Shown: one piece after another, positions 1 to 5,140 of the stretch
Numbering within the stretch: the stretch's first letter is position 1
Layout: each line of letters starts with the position of its first letter
Origin: Pseudomonadota bacterium
Lineage (GTDB): Bacteria; Pseudomonadota; Alphaproteobacteria; Rhizobiales; Xanthobacteraceae
Direction: 5' to 3'
Assembly: GCA_021823875.1 (NCBI GenBank)
Contig: JAKAMD010000181.1
Location: forward strand, 1 to 7,081
Length of the DNA: 7,081 bases
Program-made: the position numbers and the translations under genes
Notes under the pieces: generated by a model
What the model was told of the DNA's origin: nothing
The model's input: only the letters and a program-made list of their open reading frames with translations
The model's database searches: none

Positions 1-22
1 CTTCAGCTTTGAATTCTAACCC

Positions 23-46
23 AAAATCGGCCGTGCCTCGAGGCCG
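23..46 (-). terminator. Possible weak intrinsic terminator after the hydrolase gene
   Basis: On the minus strand, about 35 nt past the hydrolase stop codon, arms CGGCC (42-46) and GGCCG (28-32) can form a 5-bp G/C stem with a 9-nt loop. A T-G pair can extend it, and ATTTT (27-23) follows. The position suits the end of the leftward transcript. The stem is short, and an alternative pairing GTGCC/GGCAC (33-37 with 51-55) competes, so this is only a candidate. Confidence 0.3.
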
Positions 47-81
47 GTCCGGCACTCCCTGCGGCCGGGCGCCCCCGATAG

Positions 82-98
82 TTAAGGACGATCCTTAA
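82..98. repeat. Perfect 17-bp inverted repeat over the hydrolase stop codon
   Basis: The arms TTAAGGA (82-88) and TCCTTAA (92-98) are exact inverted complements around CGA. The minus-strand stop TAA lies inside the left arm. The stem is A/T-rich at its ends and no T-run follows, so it is not a convincing terminator. It could be a weak 3'-end hairpin or chance. Confidence 0.4.
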
Positions 99-840
99 GA
101 AATTCGAGCACCCCGGCTTTGAACAGGCGGTCGCCGACCGCCAGCATGTGATCGCGTTCCGGGATGGCAAGCGCCCGTGCTTCCGGGATCAACGCCGCCA
201 GCGCCTCGGCAGAACCCGCGACATCGTCCTTGGTTCCGACCGCGATCAGCACTGGCACCTTGATGCCGGCGACCATTTCGCGGCTCAAGACCTCGCGCGG
301 GCGGCTCATGCACGCGGCCAGCGCGTGCAAGTCCGATTTGGTCAGCTCGGCGAAGCTGCGGAACGCCCGCCCGACCGGGTGTGTGACGTCGGCAAGCGAC
401 GGCGCCAGCAGCGCCGCGACGATGATGCCGGCCATGGGGCCGCCATGTCCCTCCACCAGCTTGATGCCGAGACCGCCGATGATGACCGAACGCACACGCT
501 CGGGATAATCGACCGCGACAAAGGCCGAAATGCGCGCGCCCATCGAATAACCCATCACATCGGCGCGCCCGATGCCGAGATGGTCGAGCAGCGCACGCAC
601 GTCGCCCGCCATCAGCGACGTCTGATAGGCGGCGGGATCGTAAAGCTTGGTCGACGCCCCATGGCCGCGATTGTCGAGCGCGATCACGCGCCGCCCGCTT
701 TGCGTCAAGGCCGCGACCCAGCCGGGATTGACCCAGTTCGCCTCCTTGTTGGAGGCGAATCCGTGCACCAGCACGATCGGCTCGCCCTCGCCCTCATCAA
801 AAAAGGCGATCTCGATGTCGCCGTTGTGGAAAGTCGGCAT
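82..840 (-). CDS. Alpha/beta hydrolase fold protein
   Basis: This 252-residue cytoplasmic protein belongs to the alpha/beta hydrolase superfamily (Abhydrolase_1 type), which covers esterases, lactonases and C-C bond hydrolases. The oxyanion-hole HGF is at 26-28, a conserved DNRGHGAS strand-turn at 56-63, and the nucleophile elbow GYSMG at 97-101 with Ser99. The likely acid is Asp205 or Asp206 in GTKDD, and the likely catalytic His is His231 in RDHM, so the triad looks complete. No signal peptide is visible. The length is normal for a compact member with a small cap at about 125-190. The ATG at 840 is the only start that keeps the first beta strands. A GAGGA lies 3 nt upstream, which is close. 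It is the last gene after the ABC permeases, but a terminator-like hairpin stands just before it. The substrate is unknown; the context suggests hydrolysis of an ester, lactone or ring-opened intermediate. Confidence 0.9.
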   Translation of the reverse strand: MPTFHNGDIEIAFFDEGEGEPIVLVHGFASNKEANWVNPGWVAALTQSGRRVIALDNRGHGASTKLYDPAAYQTSLMAGDVRALLDHLGIGRADVMGYSMGARISAFVAVDYPERVRSVIIGGLGIKLVEGHGGPMAGIIVAALLAPSLADVTHPVGRAFRSFAELTKSDLHALAACMSRPREVLSREMVAGIKVPVLIAVGTKDDVAGSAEALAALIPEARALAIPERDHMLAVGDRLFKAGVLEFLKDRP

Positions 841-843
841 GAG

Positions 844-848
844 TCCTC
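844..848 (-). promoter_or_regulatory. Ribosome binding site of the hydrolase gene
   Basis: GAGGA on the minus strand is followed by CTC and the ATG at 840. The spacing of 3 nt is shorter than usual. The site begins immediately after the T-run of the upstream terminator, so no promoter fits between terminator and gene. Any separate promoter would have to lie within the hairpin or the permease gene. Confidence 0.55.
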
Positions 849-887
849 AAAAACAGCATGCCCGGCGTATGTTGACGGCCGGGCATG
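849..887 (-). terminator. Intrinsic terminator/attenuator between permease 2 and the hydrolase
   Basis: Read on the minus strand, CATGCCCGGC (887-878) and GCCGGGCATG (866-857) form a perfect 10-bp stem with an 11-nt loop. After it come CTG and then TTTTT (853-849). This is the classic layout of a Rho-independent terminator. It lies 40 nt past the permease 2 stop. The T-run directly touches GAGGA (848-844), the putative ribosome binding site of the hydrolase. Either the ABC operon mostly ends here and the hydrolase is made by read-through, or the hairpin sets hydrolase expression by attenuation. Confidence 0.7.
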
Positions 888-926
888 GCGGTCACTTTTC
901 GCGCGGCCTTTTAGACAATGCGGACT

Positions 927-1742
927 TTAATGGCTACCCCGGTACCAGGGCGCCAGCCAGTGGCGGAAGCGGATCATGCCAGCGCGCACGCCGACGGCAA
1001 AGATCGCCAAGCAGACGACATAGACCAGCGAGGCGTTCTCGTTGAGCTCGTTCGACTTGGTGAACACCGACATGCCCATGCCCTTAACGCTGGCCAGCAC
1101 CTCGACCGCGATCGCGTTGGTGATGCCGCGCGCGAAGCCGAGCTCGATGCCGGCCACGATGAACGGCATGGCCGAGGGCAACGCGATGCCGAACCAGACA
1201 TCACGAGTGCGCGCGCCGAACATCATGCCGACGTCGAGATAATCCTTGTTGATCGCCCGCGTGCCGTCCGCGGTGGTCACCGCCACCGGTAGGAACACCG
1301 AAATGATCACGATGATCAGGCGCGCCGCCGGCTGATAGCCGACCCAGAGGATGACGATCGGCACCAGCGCGACCAGCGGCAGCGCGTAGAGCGCACGGAT
1401 ATAGGTGGAGAGAAACCAATCGATCTCGCGCACCCGGCCCATGGCGACGCCGATCAGCACGCCCACCGCGCTGCCGATGATCACGCCCTCCAGGATCGAG
1501 CCCAGCGTCGCCGCCACGTCGAACCAGAATTCCAGGCTGGCGACCGTGGAGGGGATCGCCATGACTATGCCGCTCGGGCGCGCGACGAAATCGGGCAGCG
1601 TGGCGCGCACCCAGATTTCCCATATCGCCATCAGCACCAGGCCGGCGACCACCGGCGCCAACCGCTCGCGCGTAGCCCAGCGCGGCCGGCGCATGGCGGA
1701 CACCACGGGCTCCGCTTCTATCCGACCGCTTGCTGTCGCCAT
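927..1742 (-). CDS. ABC transporter permease, SsuC/TauC-type (second permease)
   Basis: This 271-residue inner-membrane subunit belongs to the binding-protein-dependent transport family (BPD_transp_1). After a basic N-terminus it has hydrophobic segments at about 30-46, 78-101, 115-135, 141-156, 193-212 and 237-254. The cytoplasmic coupling loop (EAA motif) is recognisable at about 170-189 as DVGMMFGA followed by GIALP. That loop is the contact for the ATPase. The start at 1742 lies 25 bp inside the end of the first permease, which implies translational coupling; no strong Shine-Dalgarno is visible. An internal ATG at codon 17 is an alternative. Two different permease genes indicate a heterodimeric channel, unlike the homodimer of the typical SsuC system. 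Confidence 0.92.
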   Translation of the reverse strand: MATASGRIEAEPVVSAMRRPRWATRERLAPVVAGLVLMAIWEIWVRATLPDFVARPSGIVMAIPSTVASLEFWFDVAATLGSILEGVIIGSAVGVLIGVAMGRVREIDWFLSTYIRALYALPLVALVPIVILWVGYQPAARLIIVIISVFLPVAVTTADGTRAINKDYLDVGMMFGARTRDVWFGIALPSAMPFIVAGIELGFARGITNAIAVEVLASVKGMGMSVFTKSNELNENASLVYVVCLAIFAVGVRAGMIRFRHWLAPWYRGSH

Positions 1743-2542
1743 CGTACCAGATACCGCTCGATCAGTTCGCCGATGCCGACCAGCACCACGGCAATCGCGG
1801 CGATGAATACCGTCACCGCCAGCACCCAGCCGGAATCGACGATGGTGGTGCCCTGCAGCAGCACCGCGGCCAATCCGTCCGGGTTGAGAAAGAACTCGGC
1901 GACCAGCGTGCCGACCATCGACAGCGCGATCGACTGCTTGATGCCGCTCATCGCGAAGGGCGTGACATAGGGCACAATCACGTCGCGCCAGAGCTGGGCT
2001 TCGCTCGAACCGAAGATCGCCGCCACATCAAGATGCTGGCGCGGGATCGAGCGCGCGCCCTCCAGCGTGCCGAGCAGGACCGGGAAGATCGAGATCAGAA
2101 CCGAGACCAGCACGCGCGAGCCGAACTCGAAACCGAAGATCACCGACACGAAGGGCACCAGCGAAATCGTCGGCGTGGCGTAGAGGATATAGATGTAGGG
2201 CTCGAAGGCCGCAGCGAACAATTTGATGCGCGCGAGCGCCAGTCCCAGGCCCACGCCGAGCACGATATTGATGAGGAGCGTGACGAAATAGAGTTTGCTC
2301 GACACCAAGAGCCCCGGCAGCAGCGGACCGCTTTGCAGCATGGCCCACAAGCGCCGCATCGTCTCCGTGAAGGGAACGAACAGCACGCCGAACGAGTGGC
2401 CGAAGGCCTGCCACACGGCGAGCAGGACCACGATACTCACCGCGTAGCAGGCCGGCCGGATCCACCAGGCATTGACCAGGCGGAAGCGCGCGAGCCGGCT
2501 TTCGAAGGATTGATGTTGAGCCATTTCCGTTCCGGTCTTCAC
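1718..2542 (-). CDS. ABC transporter permease, SsuC/TauC-type (first permease)
   Basis: This 274-residue inner-membrane protein is paralogous in fold to the next gene. Hydrophobic segments lie at about 31-47, 85-104, 116-137, 143-161, 194-216 and 238-260. The EAA coupling loop is at about 172-191, reading DVAAIFGS and ending DVIVP. The annotated start is a GTG at 2542 preceded by AGAGAGG at very short spacing. An in-frame ATG at 2524 (codon 7) is an equally possible start and would give 268 residues. It follows the solute-binding-protein gene after a 138-bp gap that holds two palindromes, so its message may be less abundant than that of the binding protein. With the second permease it would form the transmembrane pore for the imported solute. 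Confidence 0.92.
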   Translation of the reverse strand: MKTGTEMAQHQSFESRLARFRLVNAWWIRPACYAVSIVVLLAVWQAFGHSFGVLFVPFTETMRRLWAMLQSGPLLPGLLVSSKLYFVTLLINIVLGVGLGLALARIKLFAAAFEPYIYILYATPTISLVPFVSVIFGFEFGSRVLVSVLISIFPVLLGTLEGARSIPRQHLDVAAIFGSSEAQLWRDVIVPYVTPFAMSGIKQSIALSMVGTLVAEFFLNPDGLAAVLLQGTTIVDSGWVLAVTVFIAAIAVVLVGIGELIERYLVRWRQQAVG

Positions 2543-2584
2543 TCGCCTCTCTTGAATTGAAGCGCGCCGATCAAACTCCGTCCC

Positions 2585-2602
2585 TTCCCGTGCAAGCGGG
2601 AA
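2585..2602. repeat. REP-like intergenic palindrome 1
   Basis: TTCCCG (2585-2590) and CGGGAA (2597-2602) pair around TGCAAG, followed by TCCAG. The element type 'TTCCCG..CAAGCGGGAATCCAG' is a familiar dispersed intergenic palindrome in Rhizobiales genomes, by my recollection. It lies between the binding-protein and first permease genes and could form an mRNA hairpin. Copy number elsewhere in the genome cannot be seen here. Confidence 0.55.
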
Positions 2603-2641
2603 TCCAGACTGATCGACGCGTTCCTTTCGCCCTCATCCTGA

Positions 2642-2661
2642 GTCCCCGCTTTCGCGGGGAC
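2642..2661. repeat. REP-like intergenic palindrome 2 (strong hairpin)
   Basis: GTCCCCGC (2642-2649) and GCGGGGAC (2654-2661) are perfect 8-bp arms around TTTC. On the minus strand the hairpin lies 19 nt past the binding-protein stop codon. No T-run follows, so it is more likely an mRNA-stabilising or partially terminating stem than a full terminator. In binding-protein operons such as malE-malF, elements in this position raise binding-protein yield over that of the permeases. That role here is inferred. Confidence 0.65.
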
Positions 2662-2680
2662 GAGCGGATAACTGAGGCAC

Positions 2681-3697
2681 TCACTTCATCGCGTTGACGC
2701 GCTTCATCGCCTCGTTATAGAGCGACTTGTCGACCAGCTTGTCGTAGCTGGGCTGCGCATCCTTCTTCAACAGGCCGTCCTTCACCATCTCGTGGACCTG
2801 GCCCAACATCTGCTTTTCGTTGAGGCCGTCGTTGTTCACCCAGTAGTTGATGTTCTGGAACGACTTGATGGCGCCCTCGGCCACCTTGACGTCGATCTGG
2901 CTGGCCTTGGCGGCGATTTCGGCGAACTTCTTCTGATCGGCCGGCTTGGTGCTGCTCATGAACTTCTGCGTCATGATCCAGCCTTCGAGGAAACGAATGA
3001 CGCCTTCCTTGTTGTCGGCGATCGCCTTCTTCGAGGCCAGCACCGAACCATAGTGCAGACCCGCCTTGATCGAAGCCGGCACCGGAATCAGGTGCCATTT
3101 CTTGCCGGTCTTGAACTCGATCTGCGCCAGTTCATCGACGTGAAAGACGGCGACGTGCACCTGGCCGGCAATGCCCGCCTTGACCAGCGGCGCGTTGGCA
3201 AGATCGATCGGCGTCATGTCCTTGAGCGAGAGACTGCAGGATTCGGCCTCCGACTTGAGAAACAGCCAGCGGGCGTTGTTGATGCCGTCGGCGGCGACGG
3301 TCTGGCCCTTCAGGTCCTTGCAGCCCTTTACCTTCGGCAGATCGGAGCCGATGATCCAGTCCTGGTTGGGCATGCCGGCGACGATCACGATCGGCGCGCC
3401 GGCCCCGATCAGATTGACCGCGACCGGCGTCGCCGTATAGCCGACCTGCGCGTCGCCAGTGACAACCGCCTTGGCGGTGTCGGTGCCGCGCTGGAACCAG
3501 CGGAAATTCATGTCGAGGCCAACCTTCTTCCAGATGCCGAGCGCCTCGCCGACGTCGGCGAAAGTATTGGAGAAGATCGGCGGCCGGCCGATGGCGGTTG
3601 CCGTCAGCTTGATGTCGTTGGCGCTCGCGCCGCCGGGCGCGAGAAGCGTGATGGCCGACAGTGCGGCCGCTAACCCGAAGAGCGACTTCTTCAGCAT
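2681..3697 (-). CDS. ABC transporter periplasmic solute-binding protein (NMT1/SsuA/TauA-like)
   Basis: This 338-residue secreted protein captures the solute for the importer. The start at 3697 is chosen because an excellent GGAGGA (3710-3705) lies 7 nt upstream and because it opens a normal signal peptide: basic MLKK, a hydrophobic core at 5-20, and a likely cleavage after ASA at residue 26. An upstream in-frame start at 3775 would lie inside the ATPase gene and give a non-secretory N-terminus. The mature chain has the type II periplasmic-binding fold pattern of NMT1/THI5, SsuA and TauA proteins: an EALGIWKKVGL segment at 51-61, a GDAQVGY segment at 81-87, and CKDLKGQTVAADG at 126-138. These families carry sulfonates, pyrimidines, nitrate or aromatic acids, and the sequence does not decide between them. 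Cys126 and Cys154 could form a periplasmic disulfide. Confidence 0.92.
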   Translation of the reverse strand: MLKKSLFGLAAALSAITLLAPGGASANDIKLTATAIGRPPIFSNTFADVGEALGIWKKVGLDMNFRWFQRGTDTAKAVVTGDAQVGYTATPVAVNLIGAGAPIVIVAGMPNQDWIIGSDLPKVKGCKDLKGQTVAADGINNARWLFLKSEAESCSLSLKDMTPIDLANAPLVKAGIAGQVHVAVFHVDELAQIEFKTGKKWHLIPVPASIKAGLHYGSVLASKKAIADNKEGVIRFLEGWIMTQKFMSSTKPADQKKFAEIAAKASQIDVKVAEGAIKSFQNINYWVNNDGLNEKQMLGQVHEMVKDGLLKKDAQPSYDKLVDKSLYNEAMKRVNAMK

Positions 3698-3704
3698 TGT
3701 CAGT

Positions 3705-3710
3705 TCCTCC
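3705..3710 (-). promoter_or_regulatory. Ribosome binding site of the binding-protein gene
   Basis: GGAGGA within AGAGGGAGGAA on the minus strand, 7 nt before the ATG at 3697. This is the strongest site of the operon directly linked to a main gene. It decides the start against the longer in-frame reading from 3775, and it fits the high yield expected of a binding protein. Confidence 0.85.
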
Positions 3711-3725
3711 CTCTGTTGGGCACGC

Positions 3726-4508
3726 CTATTGTTGAACGCGTGCTCCGTTTCCTGCCGGTTGATCGAACAGGTCATGCCAGACCTGCTCCCGCAGTTCGAT
3801 GAAAGCCGAACTCGCCACCACGCTGCGCTCGCGCGGGCGCGGCAGTTTGACGGTGCGCACCGCGCGGACGTGCGACGGCCGCCCGGCCAGCACCACGACG
3901 CGGTCGCCCATCAGCACCGCCTCGTCGATCGAATGGGTGACGAACATCATGGCGGTCGGCCGCTGATCCCAGATGCGCAGCAGTTCGAATTGCAATTGTT
4001 CGCGCGTCTGCGCGTCGATCGCCGAGAACGGTTCGTCCATCAGCAGCAGCTTCGGTTCCATCACCAGCGCGCGCGCGAGACCGGCGCGCTGCTGCATGCC
4101 GCCCGACAACTGATGCGGATAGGACTTCTCGAAACCCTTGAGGCCGACCAATTCGATCGCCGCGCTCACCCGCCGCTCAATCTCGTCCTTCGGCGTGTGC
4201 TTGAGCGCGAGCCCATAGGCGATGTTGCTCCACAGGTTCTTCCAGGGGAACAGGCCGAAATGCTGGAACACCATGGAGACGATCGGCAGCGGCTTTTCCA
4301 CCCGCTGGCCGTCAATGCGGATCTCGCCGCCATTGAGCTGGTTGAGACCGCCCACGCAGCGCAGCAGCGTGGTCTTGCCGCAGCCCGAGGGGCCGACGAT
4401 GCTGACAATCTCGCGCTCACCAACAGTCAGGCTCAGCGCCGAGAGCACGTCGAGCGCGCCGTAGCGCAGGCTCGCGTTTTCCACCACCAGGCGCGCGTCG
4501 CCGTTCAT
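3726..4508 (-). CDS. ABC transporter ATP-binding protein, SsuB/TauB-type
   Basis: This 260-residue cytoplasmic ATPase energises the importer. With the ATG at 4508 as start, Walker A GPSGCGKT is at 39-46 (Lys45), the Q-loop at Gln82 in VFQHFGLFPW, the signature LSGGMQQR at 134-141, and Walker B LLLMDEP at 154-160 with Glu159. The D-loop SAID is at 162-165 and the H-loop His192 lies in FVTHS. All catalytic elements are intact and the length fits the nitrate/sulfonate/taurine branch. An in-frame TTG at 4556 would add 16 residues (two Cys, no homology pattern) and overlaps a Shine-Dalgarno, so it was not chosen. The ATG has only a poor site of its own. A coupled mini-ORF ends over it. It is the first gene of the leftward operon, 28 bp before the binding-protein gene. 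Confidence 0.93.
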   Translation of the reverse strand: MNGDARLVVENASLRYGALDVLSALSLTVGEREIVSIVGPSGCGKTTLLRCVGGLNQLNGGEIRIDGQRVEKPLPIVSMVFQHFGLFPWKNLWSNIAYGLALKHTPKDEIERRVSAAIELVGLKGFEKSYPHQLSGGMQQRAGLARALVMEPKLLLMDEPFSAIDAQTREQLQFELLRIWDQRPTAMMFVTHSIDEAVLMGDRVVVLAGRPSHVRAVRTVKLPRPRERSVVASSAFIELREQVWHDLFDQPAGNGARVQQ

Positions 4509-4543
4509 CGGCCGCACGCCCCCGCAATGCGGTTGCGCTCCAC
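4505..4543 (-). CDS. Putative 12-codon upstream mini-ORF coupled to the ATPase gene
   Basis: A GTG at 4543 sits 5 nt after GGAGG (4553-4549) in a GGGAGGAA stretch, the best initiation signal in the leader. It would encode MERNRIAGACGR and stop at TGA (4507-4505). That stop overlaps the ATPase ATG as ATGA (4508-4505). The ATPase ATG itself has only a G-run with little SD character. This suggests that ribosomes load at the mini-ORF and re-initiate on the ATPase. The peptide has no run of repeated codons that would point to classic amino-acid attenuation. It may have no function of its own. Confidence 0.45.
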   Translation of the reverse strand: MERNRIAGACGR

Positions 4544-4562
4544 AGCTTCCTCCCAATTCGCT

Positions 4563-4597
4563 GTCGGCTAACCCGAAACGCGAATCGGGGTGCCGAC
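4563..4597 (-). promoter_or_regulatory. Leader hairpin upstream of the ATPase gene
   Basis: On the minus strand GTCGGC (4597-4592) pairs with GCCGAC (4568-4563). Inside it ACCC-GA pairs with TCGGGT, with one bulged C on one side and TA on the other. This gives about 12 bp around the loop TTCGCGTT. It ends 8 nt before the GGGAGGA site of the mini-ORF. No T-run follows on the minus strand, so it is not a terminator for the ABC operon. It may protect the mRNA 5' end or control initiation. On the plus strand a T-rich TCTTGTCGTTTTT follows, so it could also stop antisense transcripts. Confidence 0.5.
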
Positions 4598-4615
4598 TCT
4601 TGTCGTTTTTGTTGG

Positions 4616-4633
4616 ACGACCTGTGTCGGTCGT
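4616..4633. promoter_or_regulatory. Operator-like inverted repeat at the ABC promoter
   Basis: ACGACC (4616-4621) and GGTCGT (4628-4633) are exact inverted arms with a 6-bp spacer. The repeat lies at about +1 to +18 relative to the start predicted from the promoter at 4641-4669, where a repressor would block transcription. The regulator family cannot be told from this alone. Confidence 0.4.
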
Positions 4634-4640
4634 GTCGGGC

Positions 4641-4669
4641 ATGATGGAATGCGGTCTATCGTTTTTCAA
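4641..4669 (-). promoter_or_regulatory. Sigma70-like promoter of the ABC operon
   Basis: On the minus strand TTGAAA (4669-4664) is a 5/6 match to the -35 consensus. It is followed by exactly 17 bp and CATCAT (4646-4641), a 4/6 match to the -10 consensus. The predicted start is near 4634, giving a leader of about 125 nt before the ATPase ATG. It is the best promoter-like pair I found in the gap. Confidence 0.5.
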
Positions 4670-4766
4670 GCGAAACACGCGCGCAGTGGCGACCGCAACC
4701 GTTTTCACATGGTAGAAGGCGTCGATTCGCGGCCGCTACGGCCGCTCCGCGCGCGGCCCCGCAAAG

Positions 4767-4787
4767 CAATCCTGCAATGCAGGGTTG
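4767..4787. promoter_or_regulatory. 21-bp operator-like palindrome upstream of the rightward operon
   Basis: The core CCTGCA-A-TGCAGG (4771-4783) is perfect. One mismatched pair outside it is followed by matching CAA (4767-4769) and TTG (4785-4787), giving 9 of 10 arm pairs. A consensus-like TTGACA (4785-4790) overlaps its right end, but no acceptable -10 stands 16-18 bp after that hexamer. The symmetry and odd centre suit a dimeric transcription factor. It lies 95 bp before the zinc-finger gene. Confidence 0.5.
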
Positions 4788-4804
4788 ACAACGGCGTCTC
4801 GCCC

Positions 4805-4833
4805 TAGGCAGCCCCCCTCGGCCCCGCTATGGT
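4805..4833 (+). promoter_or_regulatory. Weak candidate promoter of the rightward operon
   Basis: TAGGCA (4805-4810) and TATGGT (4828-4833) are each 4/6 matches to -35 and -10 with a 17-bp spacer. The start would be near 4840, about 40 nt before the zinc-finger ATG. The match is weak. The main support is its position and the palindrome just upstream. Confidence 0.25.
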
Positions 4834-4881
4834 GCCGCCCGAAATTGCGCCGCGGGCCGTGCGGCAAGATGAGGACCTACC

Positions 4882-5130
4882 ATGGCGGAACACGTCATCC
4901 CCCATTTCCAGAACGATCCAGGCCTGCCCGTGATCCAGATCGGGGCCAAAGAATTTATGTGCGTTGGTGCCACGCCCCCTTTCGACCATCCGCATGTGTT
5001 CCTCGACATGGGCGATGAGAACGAGATCGTCTGCCCCTATTGCTCGACCCTCTACCGGCTCGATCCGACGCTCGACGAGCACGCGGCGCGGCCGGCCGAA
5101 TGCGCCCTCCACATGACCGCGGCCGCCTGA
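4882..5130 (+). CDS. Small zf-CHCC zinc-finger domain protein
   Basis: This 82-residue cytoplasmic protein is a stand-alone zf-CHCC domain, the family that includes the mitochondrial complex I accessory subunit NDUFS6. The four probable zinc ligands are in family order: Cys27 in MCVGA, His36 in DHPHVFLD, and Cys51 and Cys54 in CPYC. The DMGDENEIVCPYC stretch at 42-54 is strongly characteristic. GAGGA (4871-4875) lies 6 nt before the ATG, so the start is well supported. In alphaproteobacteria such proteins are annotated as hypothetical or zinc-finger proteins. A link to complex I is known for the eukaryotic relatives and only inferred for this one. It is the first gene of the rightward block, 10 nt ahead of the monooxygenase, so the two are probably co-translated. 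Confidence 0.92.
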   Translation: MAEHVIPHFQNDPGLPVIQIGAKEFMCVGATPPFDHPHVFLDMGDENEIVCPYCSTLYRLDPTLDEHAARPAECALHMTAAA

Positions 5131-5140
5131 GCCTGACGCC

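Larger units (their letters stand above)
4509..4881. other. Divergent intergenic control region
   Basis: These 373 bp separate the leftward ABC operon from the rightward zinc-finger/monooxygenase genes. They hold no full-length gene on either strand. They do hold a promoter for the leftward operon, an inverted repeat next to it, a leader hairpin, a mini-ORF and a palindrome nearer the rightward genes, each listed separately. A further 7-3-7 GC inverted repeat (GCGGCCG/CGGCCGC, 4729-4745) lies midway. Two direct GTGTCGG copies (4623-4629 and 4632-4638) with 9-bp period overlap the leftward start region. No THI-box (TPP riboswitch) or other riboswitch I can recognise is present. Confidence 0.8.

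Noticed and set aside
148..930. Plus-strand open frame of about 260 codons opposite the hydrolase
   Set aside because: The minus-strand frame holds a complete alpha/beta hydrolase triad. The opposite product has low-complexity composition and no motif.
1730..3673. Long plus-strand open frames at 1730-2560 and 2792-3673 opposite the permease and binding-protein genes
   Set aside because: They are rich in Arg/His/Asp/Gln with no recognisable domain, and they mirror GC-rich genes whose minus-strand products are clear ABC subunits. They are codon-bias shadows.
4509..4556. ATPase starting at the in-frame TTG 4556
   Set aside because: The TTG overlaps the GGGAGGA stretch and has no site of its own. 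The added 16 residues do not look like an ABC ATPase N-terminus.
3459..4571. Plus-strand open frame of 370 codons opposite the ATPase and the binding-protein 5' end
   Set aside because: It spans two real genes and their gap, and its composition is that of a shadow frame. The ATPase motifs on the other strand are unambiguous.
4729..4745. GCGGCCG/CGGCCGC inverted repeat as a terminator
   Set aside because: No T-run follows on either strand and no gene ends nearby. In such GC-rich DNA it may be chance.
4785..4790. TTGACA as the -35 of the rightward operon
   Set aside because: At 16-18 bp downstream there is only GGCAGC-like sequence with no -10 resemblance, so the hexamer alone was not called a promoter.
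4509..4881. TPP riboswitch expected if the NMT1/THI5-like binding protein imported a thiamine precursor
   Set aside because: No CTGAGA THI-box core is visible on the leader strand, and no thiamine gene is nearby.
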